Source: Candidatus Magasanikbacteria bacterium RIFCSPHIGHO2_01_FULL_41_23 | GTDB lineage: Bacteria; Patescibacteria; ABY1; Magasanikbacterales; UBA922 | Assembly (NCBI GenBank): GCA_001782805.1 | Contig: MFPT01000002.1 | Span: forward strand, 1 to 64,000 | Direction: 5' to 3' | Length of the DNA: 64,000 bases | Made by a program: the position numbers and the translations under genes | Notes under the pieces: model-generated | What the model was told of the DNA's origin: nothing | What the model saw: the letters and a program-made list of their open reading frames with translations, nothing else | The model's database searches: none | Shown here: positions 16,028-24,102 of the stretch, one piece after another | How the letters are laid out: the number at the start of each line of letters is the position of its first letter | How positions within the stretch are numbered: the first letter of the stretch is position 1

Positions 16028-16819
16028 ATGGCAATTGTTTTTTCGGCGATTGTGCCGCATCCGCCCGTGCTGTTACCGAATGCTCCGGAAGTCGCGCGCG
16101 ACCGTCTGGCATCTACTCGCGCGGCTCTGGCGATTTTGGAACAGGAATTATACGTCAGTCGTCCCAATCTCCTGATTATAATTTCACCGCATGCCGGGAC
16201 TTTCCTCAATGCCTTTACTGTTCATGGTCATCCAACACTGACTTCTTGTTTTGCGGAATTTGGTGATGTGGTAACCAAACGAACATGGCTTGGCGCGCCG
16301 GAAATGGCTGCAAAAATCAGTCATCGTCCGAATCAAAAAGTTATTCCCGTGCAAATGAGCGGCGAAGAGCGTTTGGATCATGGTGTTTCAATTCCTCTGC
16401 TATTTTTGACTGAACATTTGGCTAATCTCAAAATTTTACCATTGGGATTTAGTAATTTGCCACCCAAAAAACATTTTGAATTTGGTGAACTAATTAAGGA
16501 GGTACTAATGGAAGAATCTTTGCGCTGCGCCGTGGTTGCTTCGGGTGATTTGTCTCATACGCTAACGCCAAAATCACCTGGGAAATTCAATCCGCGGGGC
16601 AAGGAATTTGAACGAACTATTATTGAACTACTGTGTGCCAAAAATACGGTTGGGATTGCGAACATGGATCCGGCTTTGGTTTTGGCCGCGGATGAATGCG
16701 GGTATCGATCAATTCTGATTCTTTTGGGTATTTTGAAAAATTCCGACAGTGCGTTTCAGGTTCTGGCTCACGAAGCTCCTTTTGGCGTGGGTTATTTAAC
16801 CGGAATATTCCATCACTAA
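16028..16819 (+). CDS. LigB-like class III extradiol dioxygenase family protein
   Basis: A 263-residue protein of the LigB/MEMO-like fold. Conserved features are VPHPPVLLP at the N-terminus, ISPHAG, LDHGVSIPL, ASGDLSHTL and ECGYRS, which carry the His residues of the family's metal site. Aromatic ring cleavage is unlikely to be its job in such a reduced genome; AmmeMemoRadiSam-type proteins of this fold have an unsettled role. It begins one base after the previous stop (TAATATG) and precedes the priA-like gene by one base. Family call is firm, function open. Confidence 0.8.
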   Translation: MAIVFSAIVPHPPVLLPNAPEVARDRLASTRAALAILEQELYVSRPNLLIIISPHAGTFLNAFTVHGHPTLTSCFAEFGDVVTKRTWLGAPEMAAKISHRPNQKVIPVQMSGEERLDHGVSIPLLFLTEHLANLKILPLGFSNLPPKKHFEFGELIKEVLMEESLRCAVVASGDLSHTLTPKSPGKFNPRGKEFERTIIELLCAKNTVGIANMDPALVLAADECGYRSILILLGILKNSDSAFQVLAHEAPFGVGYLTGIFHH

Positions 16820-16820
16820 T

Positions 16821-18527
16821 ATGATTGCGGACATTATTCCTTTTATCCGCTTGCCGCGTCAACTGGTTTTTTTTACGTATCATGTCCCTAACCATTTGGC
16901 TGTCCAAATAGCAATTGGGCAATATGTGAGTATTCCCTTTCGCTCGCAAAAAATTTTCGGATTGGTTGTAAATATTAATTCTCGCGAACAGAGCAGTCTG
17001 AAATCAGTGGATACAATAATTAATTCAATACCATTGGTCGGAGCTGACTATCTAACGCATTTAAAAAATTTGGCCTCTTTTTATGGAGTATCATTGTCAG
17101 TCGCCACCACATTGGCCTTGCCGCCGCTCCAATCACGAAAAATAATGGAAATGGAAATTGAACCATGGCAGGAAAAACATAGAGTTGCATCAGGGGAAAA
17201 ACCAATATATCATTGGTATAAAACGACAGCTGAACACAGTGCCGCATACGCGGAATATTCGAATGAAAAAGTAGTAATTATTGTTCCCGAAGTCGGACGC
17301 ATTCCGGAAGTGATGGCCGTTCTTTCTTCTGAACGTCAATCGCATGCATTAATTTGGTCAAGTGAGCTTAGTCAAAAAGAACAGCGCGAAATTTGGTTTA
17401 AAATTCGCAATCATGCGGCGCAAACTCTCGTGGCTACTCGCAGTGCGCTATGGCTTCCTCTTCAGCAGAGTTTTGATCGAATTATCGTGGATTACGAACA
17501 TTCGGAAAATCACAAGCAATGGGATCAAACTCCGCGCTATCACACCAAAGATTTGGCAAAATTATTCAGCCGAAATTTTGGCGTAGCTTACAGTGAAATG
17601 AGTTATTCGCCGAGCGTGACCAGTTTTTATTTTATTGGGAACGGCAATTATTCGTCAGTCAATTCAGCCGTACGGTATTTCGATTCACCGATTATCATTC
17701 AAGAAGCCTCAAATATCAAAAAACCGGAAAAATTATATACGTCGACAATGGCTCGTATTATGGAATCTCTGGTTCCGGGTACTGACGCGGTAATTCTTTA
17801 TAATTGCAAAGGCACAATATTCCCTGATACGGGCATTCCCGCAGTAGTGCGAGAAATAAAACAAAAAATTTTCGATCCGGCCGTTCATGTTATAACGGTA
17901 TCGGCCAAAACACCGCTCGAAAAAATCACTGAAAAAAATTCCACTGATACACGTTTGATTGTCAGTACGCATTCAATTCTCGGCATGCTGGATTGGAAAC
18001 GAGTTAGTATAATTATACTTCTTGATTATGATTCCCAATTACAGTTTGCCGAATACGCGGCCGAAGAAATGTTGTGGCATACTATTGCCGATATTTTATT
18101 TCATAAAAATTCCACGACGCCTTTTATTATTCAAACCAAACAATTGGAACATCGAATTTTTGCTTCGTTGAATCAGCCTAACGATTGGTATGCCGGCGAA
18201 ATTAAGGCGCGTGAATTATTGGACTATCCCCCGTTTTCTTATTTGCTACGTTATTTAATTTCCGGCAAAAGTGAAGATGAGTCCAAACAGCGAGCCAAAC
18301 AAACTCTGGCTTGTCTGGAACAACAATTGACGAAGACCAAAAAAAAGATTATAATCCAAGGCCAGATCCAGGCTGAACCACAGTGCGCTCGCGGATCATA
18401 TTGGGAAGTTATAATGCTAAAAATTTTGGAATCAGATATACTCTCAACAGTCCTCACCTTAAATTCTCTTATGCCGAATACGATTAAAATCGATCCACAT
18501 CCGATTTCACTTTTGAATCCACGCTAA
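16821..18527 (+). CDS. priA: PriA-like primosomal protein lacking helicase and zinc motifs
   Basis: A 568-residue relative of replication-restart helicase PriA (usually about 730). The N-terminal 3'-DNA-binding domain is recognisable (GQYVSIPFRSQKIFGLVV), as are remnants of the helicase core (VDYEHSENHKQWDQTPRYH for DEEHxxxYKQxxxPRY) and the C-terminal ARELLDYPPF. Walker A (GxTGSGKT) is missing, the DEEH box reads DYEH, and none of the paired zinc-binding Cys is present. I infer a structural DNA-fork binding factor without ATP-driven unwinding. Reading frame is intact with no frameshift, so it is not a pseudogene. It sits between LigB-like and def with one-base TAATATG junctions. Confidence 0.8.
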   Translation: MIADIIPFIRLPRQLVFFTYHVPNHLAVQIAIGQYVSIPFRSQKIFGLVVNINSREQSSLKSVDTIINSIPLVGADYLTHLKNLASFYGVSLSVATTLALPPLQSRKIMEMEIEPWQEKHRVASGEKPIYHWYKTTAEHSAAYAEYSNEKVVIIVPEVGRIPEVMAVLSSERQSHALIWSSELSQKEQREIWFKIRNHAAQTLVATRSALWLPLQQSFDRIIVDYEHSENHKQWDQTPRYHTKDLAKLFSRNFGVAYSEMSYSPSVTSFYFIGNGNYSSVNSAVRYFDSPIIIQEASNIKKPEKLYTSTMARIMESLVPGTDAVILYNCKGTIFPDTGIPAVVREIKQKIFDPAVHVITVSAKTPLEKITEKNSTDTRLIVSTHSILGMLDWKRVSIIILLDYDSQLQFAEYAAEEMLWHTIADILFHKNSTTPFIIQTKQLEHRIFASLNQPNDWYAGEIKARELLDYPPFSYLLRYLISGKSEDESKQRAKQTLACLEQQLTKTKKKIIIQGQIQAEPQCARGSYWEVIMLKILESDILSTVLTLNSLMPNTIKIDPHPISLLNPR

Positions 18528-18528
18528 T

Positions 18529-19113
18529 ATGTCGGAACTTTCTTTGGTTATTCTGCCCGCGAAAACTTTGCGCGAACCTTCACGTGAGCTTATAAGAAAA
18601 GAAATCCTAGCGTCTGAAATGCAGCAATTTTTGTTTGCTATGGTGCCGACAATGTACCAAAATGATGGCATTGGCTTGGCCGCTCCGCAAGTGAATCGTA
18701 ATATCCGCGCTTGTATCATTGGAAAATCGGCGATTGATAGCCTAAAGCGTCCGGAAAAATCATCCGAAACGACAACCAAAAAAAAACAAAAAAAAGATTT
18801 AATTCTTATAAATCCGGTTTTTCAAAAAATAAGCAAAAAAATGACCGTGGATACCGAAGGTTGTTTATCAGTCCCCGGGTTTTATGGCACGGTCAAACGT
18901 TATCAGGAAATTTACGTGACTGCTTTGAATGAAAAAGCCGAGCCAATTGAATTCGCGGCCACTGGTTTTTTCGCGCGCGTTATCCAGCATGAAATTGATC
19001 ATTTGGCAGGCGGTTTATTTATTGATCGCGCCTATGATTTGTATCAAAACGAGCATGCCATAAAACTTGATCCTAAAATGGTTTTGCAAAATATAAAAGA
19101 AGCAAAAAATTGA
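18529..19113 (+). CDS. def: Peptide deformylase
   Basis: A 194-residue metalloprotease that removes the N-formyl group from nascent proteins. All three motifs are intact: GIGLAAPQ (47-54), EGCLS (110-114) and HEIDH (154-158), giving the Cys-His-His metal site. A low-complexity Lys/Thr/Gln insert (about 75-90, TTTKKKQKK) separates motifs 1 and 2 and is longer than usual. It follows the priA-like stop by one base and is followed closely by fmt, the usual partner. Confidence 0.96.
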   Translation: MSELSLVILPAKTLREPSRELIRKEILASEMQQFLFAMVPTMYQNDGIGLAAPQVNRNIRACIIGKSAIDSLKRPEKSSETTTKKKQKKDLILINPVFQKISKKMTVDTEGCLSVPGFYGTVKRYQEIYVTALNEKAEPIEFAATGFFARVIQHEIDHLAGGLFIDRAYDLYQNEHAIKLDPKMVLQNIKEAKN

Positions 19114-19118
19114 TTGCC

Positions 19119-20051
19119 ATGAGTATTTCCACCACCTCAATTGTTTTTTTTGGAACGCAAGAATTTGCCAGAACCATTTTGGCCGGACTTTTGAGTAATA
19201 AAAAATTTTTAGTGCAAGCAGTAATTACTCAACCGGATCGGCCGGTTGGACGCAAACAAATAATGACGGCCTCACCGGTCAAAATTTTGGCGCTTGAATA
19301 CAACATCCCGGTATTCCAACCGGAGTCACTCAAGAATTTTGATTTTAAAAAAACGATTGACACTGTGCCTGACTTAAATGTAGTGGCTCAATATGGGTTA
19401 ATGATTCCGGAAGCAATCATTAACACGCCAAAATTTAAAACAATCAATGTCCATACTTCGCTTCTCCCTCAATATCGGGGCGCTTCTCCGATTCAATCCG
19501 TGCTTATTAACGGTGATACTGAAACAGGTATAACGATTATGCTCGTGGACGCGGGCATGGACACCGGGCCAATTTTGTCACAACAGGAAATTACGATTGA
19601 TCCGACAGACACCTATGAAACATTAGATAAAAAAATGGCAGTGGTTGGCAATGATTTATTGTTAATAACCATACCGAAATATTTGGACGGAGAGATCAAC
19701 CCACAGGCTCAGAATGATTCACTGGCCACGGTCTGTAAAAAACTGGATCGTGACACGGGCCGCGTTAATTGGGCCAATAGCGCGGCTGAAATTTACAATC
19801 TCTTTCGCGGTTTGTATCCGTGGCCCGGTATTTGGACAACCTGGAATAATCTGCGAGTAAAACTGTTGTCGGTTAAACCGAGCAATGAAGATCTTTCCCC
19901 CGGCCATTTAAAAATTAATAAAAAATCATTATTGGTCGGCTGCCAGCATTCATCGCTCGAAATTTTGGAAATTCAGATTGAAGGCAAAAACGCCCAATCA
20001 GCCGAATCATTTATTGCCGGCTATGCCCCCAACAATCAAAACTTTGTCTAG
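19119..20051 (+). CDS. fmt: Methionyl-tRNA formyltransferase
   Basis: A 310-residue enzyme that formylates Met-tRNA(fMet) with 10-formyl-tetrahydrofolate, the cofactor made by folD elsewhere in the window. The N-terminal formyltransferase domain has VFFGTQEFA, QPDRPVGR and VHTSLLPQYRGASPIQ. The C-terminal OB-like domain follows with FRGLYPWPG. I chose ATG 19119 (five bases after the def stop); a TTG at 19110 overlapping def is the alternative. It overlaps the next gene by about 29 bases. Confidence 0.94.
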   Translation: MSISTTSIVFFGTQEFARTILAGLLSNKKFLVQAVITQPDRPVGRKQIMTASPVKILALEYNIPVFQPESLKNFDFKKTIDTVPDLNVVAQYGLMIPEAIINTPKFKTINVHTSLLPQYRGASPIQSVLINGDTETGITIMLVDAGMDTGPILSQQEITIDPTDTYETLDKKMAVVGNDLLLITIPKYLDGEINPQAQNDSLATVCKKLDRDTGRVNWANSAAEIYNLFRGLYPWPGIWTTWNNLRVKLLSVKPSNEDLSPGHLKINKKSLLVGCQHSSLEILEIQIEGKNAQSAESFIAGYAPNNQNFV

Positions 20052-21453
20052 ACCGGTTTGGCTTCTGACGCTCGCGTACACTTTCATCCGTGTTTTGTCT
20101 TTTGCCACTTATACATACCCGGTGGCCAATGAAATTATCGCCGGTGTTTTGGTGGGCGTGTTCGTATATATTTGTTTTAAACATCCTAAACTCGGCTGGC
20201 TCATTCTGGTTAGCGAATTAGTACTTGACGGTGTCGGACATTTCTTTGAATTACAAAATCTATTATTGCGTACATGGTTTTTGGGAACATTTGGTTTGAT
20301 TTGGCTCGTGACAAAAATTAGACAAAAAGATTTTAAAATTGAATTACCCCGCCCGATTATTTTCAGTCTGATTGGATTGATGGTGGTTATTGGTTGGTCA
20401 ATCATCAGTGGATTTCTATCCCAACATACCACCATACCTATTCTTCAGGACGCCATTCTTTTTTGTTTTCTTTTTTTGTTGTTTCCGGCTTGGGAATTTG
20501 CGCGTGATACGGAAAAACTACTTATCCCTTCTCTAAAAGCCTGGATTATTGGTTCAACCGCTTTTTCCGCCATTACTTTTTTTATTTATTCCAGTGGCCT
20601 TGGCCATCTGCCCGACACGTATTATCATTGGTTCAGAAACATCGCGGCCGGAAAAATTACTGATCTAGGCAACCATTTTTTCCGCATTGTACTTCCTGAA
20701 CATCTTTTTATCGTGCCAATAATTTTGGTGATCGCGGCGTATCTTATTCAGCAACCCATCCCGACAGGTCGGGATAAAAAACTGTGGGGACTTTTTATTT
20801 GTTGTCTGTTCATTCTCACGCTCAATTTTTCCCGAATTTATTGGCTGGCACTCGCGGTGGGATTACTCGTTCTCGCGATTAAACATTCTCTTAAACATTG
20901 GCTTACAATTTTGGCCATTACTTTCACTTCTGTTGTAATTATTTTTTCCTCCACCCATTTCCTTGCCAGCCACGGTGAATCATTCGGTTTTGAGCTTTTG
21001 GGGCTAAAAATTAGCACCGCTACTGCGCCGCAAACCGACACAAGTGGCGCGATTCGCTTGGCAATGTTGCCCGATATTTTTCATCAATTAAAAACAAGCC
21101 CTTGGTTTGGTTCTGGCCTCGGCGCGACCGTTACCTATACTGACCCTACCACGCACCAGCCAGTGACGCGTACGCAATTTGACTGGGGATATTTTGAGAT
21201 GCTGGCGGAGTTGGGTGTTGTCGGCACAATTATCTTTTTTTGTTTTTTCTTCACCGTTTTATATTACCTTACCCGTTTTGCCTATTTCTCCACAAATATA
21301 GATCCAGTCCTAACTCGCGGACTTTTGGCCGGTGCTACAGCACTGTTGGTGATTAATATCACCACGCCAGCCTTGTTTCATGGTTTTGGGATGCTCTATA
21401 TCGTGGCGTTACTAGTTGTGATAAACCGAAACAGAAGCGGTGAAAAAAAATAA
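20023..21453 (+). CDS. O-antigen ligase/polymerase (Wzy/WaaL-like) membrane protein
   Basis: A 476-residue polytopic protein with ten or more hydrophobic segments and the O-antigen ligase family core: a large loop then PWFGSGLGATVTY and FDWGYFEMLAELGVVGTIIF. It would polymerise or ligate surface glycans outside the membrane. ATG 20023 (MPPTIKTLSRP) is chosen to limit overlap with fmt; an in-frame ATG at 19978 exists. Codons for QPIPTGRDKK span a perfect palindromic repeat (20758-20775). The gene ends the plus-strand operon and converges on a glycosyltransferase gene. Confidence 0.82.
   Translation: MPPTIKTLSRPVWLLTLAYTFIRVLSFATYTYPVANEIIAGVLVGVFVYICFKHPKLGWLILVSELVLDGVGHFFELQNLLLRTWFLGTFGLIWLVTKIRQKDFKIELPRPIIFSLIGLMVVIGWSIISGFLSQHTTIPILQDAILFCFLFLLFPAWEFARDTEKLLIPSLKAWIIGSTAFSAITFFIYSSGLGHLPDTYYHWFRNIAAGKITDLGNHFFRIVLPEHLFIVPIILVIAAYLIQQPIPTGRDKKLWGLFICCLFILTLNFSRIYWLALAVGLLVLAIKHSLKHWLTILAITFTSVVIIFSSTHFLASHGESFGFELLGLKISTATAPQTDTSGAIRLAMLPDIFHQLKTSPWFGSGLGATVTYTDPTTHQPVTRTQFDWGYFEMLAELGVVGTIIFFCFFFTVLYYLTRFAYFSTNIDPVLTRGLLAGATALLVINITTPALFHGFGMLYIVALLVVINRNRSGEKK
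20758..20775. repeat. Palindromic repeat inside the O-antigen-ligase gene
   Basis: ATCCCGAC-AG-GTCGGGAT is a perfect 8-bp inverted repeat with a two-base loop. It lies in a hydrophilic loop between membrane segments and stays in frame. The same kind of GTCGGGAT palindrome is a common dispersed motif in CPR-like genomes, from general knowledge; only this copy was seen here. Confidence 0.55.
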
Positions 21454-21468
21454 GCTACCGCTCTCCTC

Positions 21469-22167
21469 TTACCATTTTACTAAATTATGTTTCCTGCCTA
21501 TGATCTTTTTTGAATCTTCGTATTTTTTTACTTTTGAACGAATCAAAGGCAACCACTTCCACGGCGCTTGGTAACAAAATGACGGTAACCACGAGCTGAT
21601 GGTACCTTTTAGGTCAATCACCTTAAATAAATACTCCGGCACGTACACGCCGGTTTTATTTTTTTCTAGCATAGTGAGCCACAAATCCCAATCTTGAAAT
21701 CTTTTGAGTGACTCATCAAATCCAGAGAAATCGGCCCGGCGAATGAGTGTGGTAATGGTAACAAAATTATTTTTTTTCAAGGCATCCGCATCAAACTCCC
21801 GCGCGGGCATTTTTTTATTACCAAAATAAAAATCACTGTACACATAACTGGCTGACGGACTATTGTGCAAAGTCAATACCATTTTTTCGAGAGCATCGGA
21901 CTCAGCAATCGTGTCCGCATCCCAAAAAATGACGAACTCTCCTTTTGATTTGAAAAAACCAAAATTGCGAGCACTCGGCGCGCCTTTATTGTCTTGCCTA
22001 AATAATTGTACCCCAGGTTTATTTGTACTAATAGCCGGATTACTACCATCGTCAACAACAATGATTTCGGTATTTTTATAGGTTTGACTGAGAGCCGAAG
22101 CCAAAGAACGCTCAAAAATTTCTGGACGATTAAAAACCGGGATAATAATACTGACTAAAGGTTGCAT
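21469..22167 (-). CDS. Glycosyltransferase family 2
   Basis: A 232-residue GT-A enzyme starting PLVSIIIPVFNRPEIFERSL, with IIVVDDGS for nucleotide-sugar binding, GAPSARNFG and the DxD-like metal site FWDADTI. It would transfer a sugar to a surface glycan or lipid; donor and acceptor unknown. The start overlaps the Mur ligase stop by 13 bases, so it is the last gene of the P-type ATPase, translin-like, Mur ligase, GT2 operon. Confidence 0.88.
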   Translation of the reverse strand: MQPLVSIIIPVFNRPEIFERSLASALSQTYKNTEIIVVDDGSNPAISTNKPGVQLFRQDNKGAPSARNFGFFKSKGEFVIFWDADTIAESDALEKMVLTLHNSPSASYVYSDFYFGNKKMPAREFDADALKKNNFVTITTLIRRADFSGFDESLKRFQDWDLWLTMLEKNKTGVYVPEYLFKVIDLKGTISSWLPSFCYQAPWKWLPLIRSKVKKYEDSKKIIGRKHNLVKW

Positions 22168-23510
22168 AATTCTTCTCGCACAATTTTCCGATCATCCCAC
22201 GGAATTTTTTTGCCATCGGCCACACACATTGCCTGTTCACTCCCCTTCCCTGTAACCAAAACCAAATCACCAACATCGGCAATGTGCAACGCGCGACGAA
22301 TGGCTTCGCGCCGCTCAGGAATAATAAATAAATTTGTTCCGTCTCGTCCCTGTTTGTCGTGAGCTTGTCCCGCAGTGAGCTTGTCGAACTGACGAACCGC
22401 GCTTGCTACATCTTCCATAATTTTCCTTGGGTCATCGTCATACGGATCTTCATCGGTCACTATACATACATCGGCTCTCTGACCAATAAATTCCCCGACG
22501 GTAAAACGACGCGATACATCACGTCCACCACCGGTTGAGCCAAACACATGAATAGTTCGTCTTGGTTTCAGCAAATCAACCACCGAATACAATCCCGCCA
22601 TAGCCTTTGGTTCAAACGCATAATCCACAATCACTTTAAAACCAAATTTTTCCGCTTCTGGAATAAATTCATTTCGTCCGGGCGCGTTTTTAAATTGAAG
22701 CACGGCTTTTTGAATTATCGGCCATTCAATTCCAAATTGTCGGGCAACCGCGATCGCAGTCAAAATATTCTTGGCATTATGCGCGCCGTAAATTTCCGGA
22801 TCAAAGCGATGCTCACCAACTTTAAAATGTAACCCGTATTCATTGCTTTCCACCGGACCTAAAATAAATTGTTCGTTAAATTTAACAATGGTTTTTTGTT
22901 GACCAAAAATAACTTTCTTTGGCCAATTACCCGCGCCTAAAAATTCTTCTGTCTCAACGATATCACTATTAACAAACGCGGTTTTTATTATTTCTTTATT
23001 TTTAAGAATTTTATTTTTTCTACTTCCCGCGCGTCGAAAGATATTTAGTTTTGCTTGTTTGTAATGCGCAAAACTGCCATGCGACTCAATATGTTCCGGA
23101 TATAAATTCGTGAGAATCATAAAATCATACGCAATATACCGGTCACGATACTGCAACTGACCTTCGGACGTTGTTTCCACGATCGCCACCTCACACCCCT
23201 TATCCACCATCTCGGCCAAATATTCCTGCGTTTTCATTTTCCCGAGCATCGTCATTTTTTGATCGTTCAATTTATTGGCACCATTAATGTAAAAATCAAT
23301 CGTGGAGAGTGAACCAACTTTATAACCGGCAAATTCCAACATTTGACGCAAAAAAAACACGCTGGTGGATTTGCCACTTGTTCCTGTAACTCCAATCACC
23401 AACAATTTTTTAGATGGCTGGCGATATTTAATTGCTCCGTACCAAGCATACCAAAGATGGCGCAGATTACGAATTTTTTTTGGAATTAATTTTTTAATTA
23501 ACATAATCAA
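22155..23510 (-). CDS. Mur ligase family protein (MurE-like)
   Basis: A 451-residue ATP-dependent ligase related to UDP-MurNAc-tripeptide synthetase. P-loop is GVTGTSGKSTSVFFLRQ; later blocks are ETTSEGQLQ, EHIESHGSF, GAHNAKNILTAI, VDYAFEPKAM and FGSTGGGRDVSRR. The site that is DNPR in diaminopimelate-adding MurE reads DEDPYDDDP, so the third amino acid (or whether it acts on the canonical substrate) is uncertain. Near the C-terminus an in-frame repeat (22359-22397) adds roughly 13 residues around RQFDKLTAGQAHDK. An ATG two codons later is an alternative start. Confidence 0.85.
   Translation of the reverse strand: MIMLIKKLIPKKIRNLRHLWYAWYGAIKYRQPSKKLLVIGVTGTSGKSTSVFFLRQMLEFAGYKVGSLSTIDFYINGANKLNDQKMTMLGKMKTQEYLAEMVDKGCEVAIVETTSEGQLQYRDRYIAYDFMILTNLYPEHIESHGSFAHYKQAKLNIFRRAGSRKNKILKNKEIIKTAFVNSDIVETEEFLGAGNWPKKVIFGQQKTIVKFNEQFILGPVESNEYGLHFKVGEHRFDPEIYGAHNAKNILTAIAVARQFGIEWPIIQKAVLQFKNAPGRNEFIPEAEKFGFKVIVDYAFEPKAMAGLYSVVDLLKPRRTIHVFGSTGGGRDVSRRFTVGEFIGQRADVCIVTDEDPYDDDPRKIMEDVASAVRQFDKLTAGQAHDKQGRDGTNLFIIPERREAIRRALHIADVGDLVLVTGKGSEQAMCVADGKKIPWDDRKIVREELCNL
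22359..22397 (-). repeat. Dispersed GTGAGCTTGT repeat inside the Mur ligase gene
   Basis: The 39 bases contain GTGAGCTTGTC twice and end GTCGAACTGACGAAC on the plus strand. An intergenic copy lies in reverse orientation at 42019-42056, with the same two TGAGCTTGT units and a GTCGAATTGCCGAAC end. The coding copy stays in frame and encodes a hydrophilic loop. Confidence 0.75.
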
Positions 23511-23523
23511 TGAACCAATCTAC

Positions 23524-24102
23524 TTATTGACGCAAGGAAACTTCATATACAACTTGCTCCAACTTCTGTCCGGCTTGCTTTGCCTGATCAAATTTCGTTC
23601 GCAAATAACTGGTCAAATCAAATTCAATCAATGATCCGATAATTTCTTCAGCGGCCGCGGCGCATTCAGCCACGGTTTTAAAATTTCGTTTTGTGGCCGC
23701 TTTAAGAGCATACCGATATAATTCACCTGGTACATCACATAAACCCGCTATAAAAGAGTTATCGCTCATTTTAATTTTACTGACAAAAATGATTTTTCGT
23801 TTCGTTACAAATGAAAAAAATAAACAGGCCTCCACGTATTCTTCAAGAGCGGCTTCATACGCGCCTTCAGACAAAAGCGCGGGATTTTTTTTATGTTTAA
23901 AATTAATTTCTCCGAATATCTTTTCTACAACCGCTAATTTTTCATTAGCCTCTTCCATGTTGTCCCGCTGTAAGGCAAAAATGCAACGCTTGGCACTATG
24001 CAGAGCGTCACCGGCCAACTTGATAACATCCCGTCTATCCTCGCTATAGACATTTAAATTATTTTTAATGTTAGTCATCTTAGACTGGTCAAGATAAGTC
24101 AT
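23524..24102 (-). CDS. Translin family protein
   Basis: A 192-residue all-helical protein resembling translin, the oligomeric RNA/DNA-binding family of eukaryotes and some archaea. The C-terminal half carries the family-like EYVEACLFFSF and AGLCDVPGELYRYALKAA. Acidic residues of TRAX-type nucleases are not obvious, so it may bind rather than cut nucleic acid. Start: ATG at 24102 overlaps the upstream ATPase stop by 14 bases; ATG 24078 is an alternative. It is followed 13 bases later by the Mur ligase gene. Confidence 0.7.
   Translation of the reverse strand: MTYLDQSKMTNIKNNLNVYSEDRRDVIKLAGDALHSAKRCIFALQRDNMEEANEKLAVVEKIFGEINFKHKKNPALLSEGAYEAALEEYVEACLFFSFVTKRKIIFVSKIKMSDNSFIAGLCDVPGELYRYALKAATKRNFKTVAECAAAAEEIIGSLIEFDLTSYLRTKFDQAKQAGQKLEQVVYEVSLRQ

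Noticed and set aside
16028..16819. Aromatic-compound degradation enzyme
   Set aside because: Although of the LigB family, no other catabolic gene is present and the operon context is wall and translation functions.
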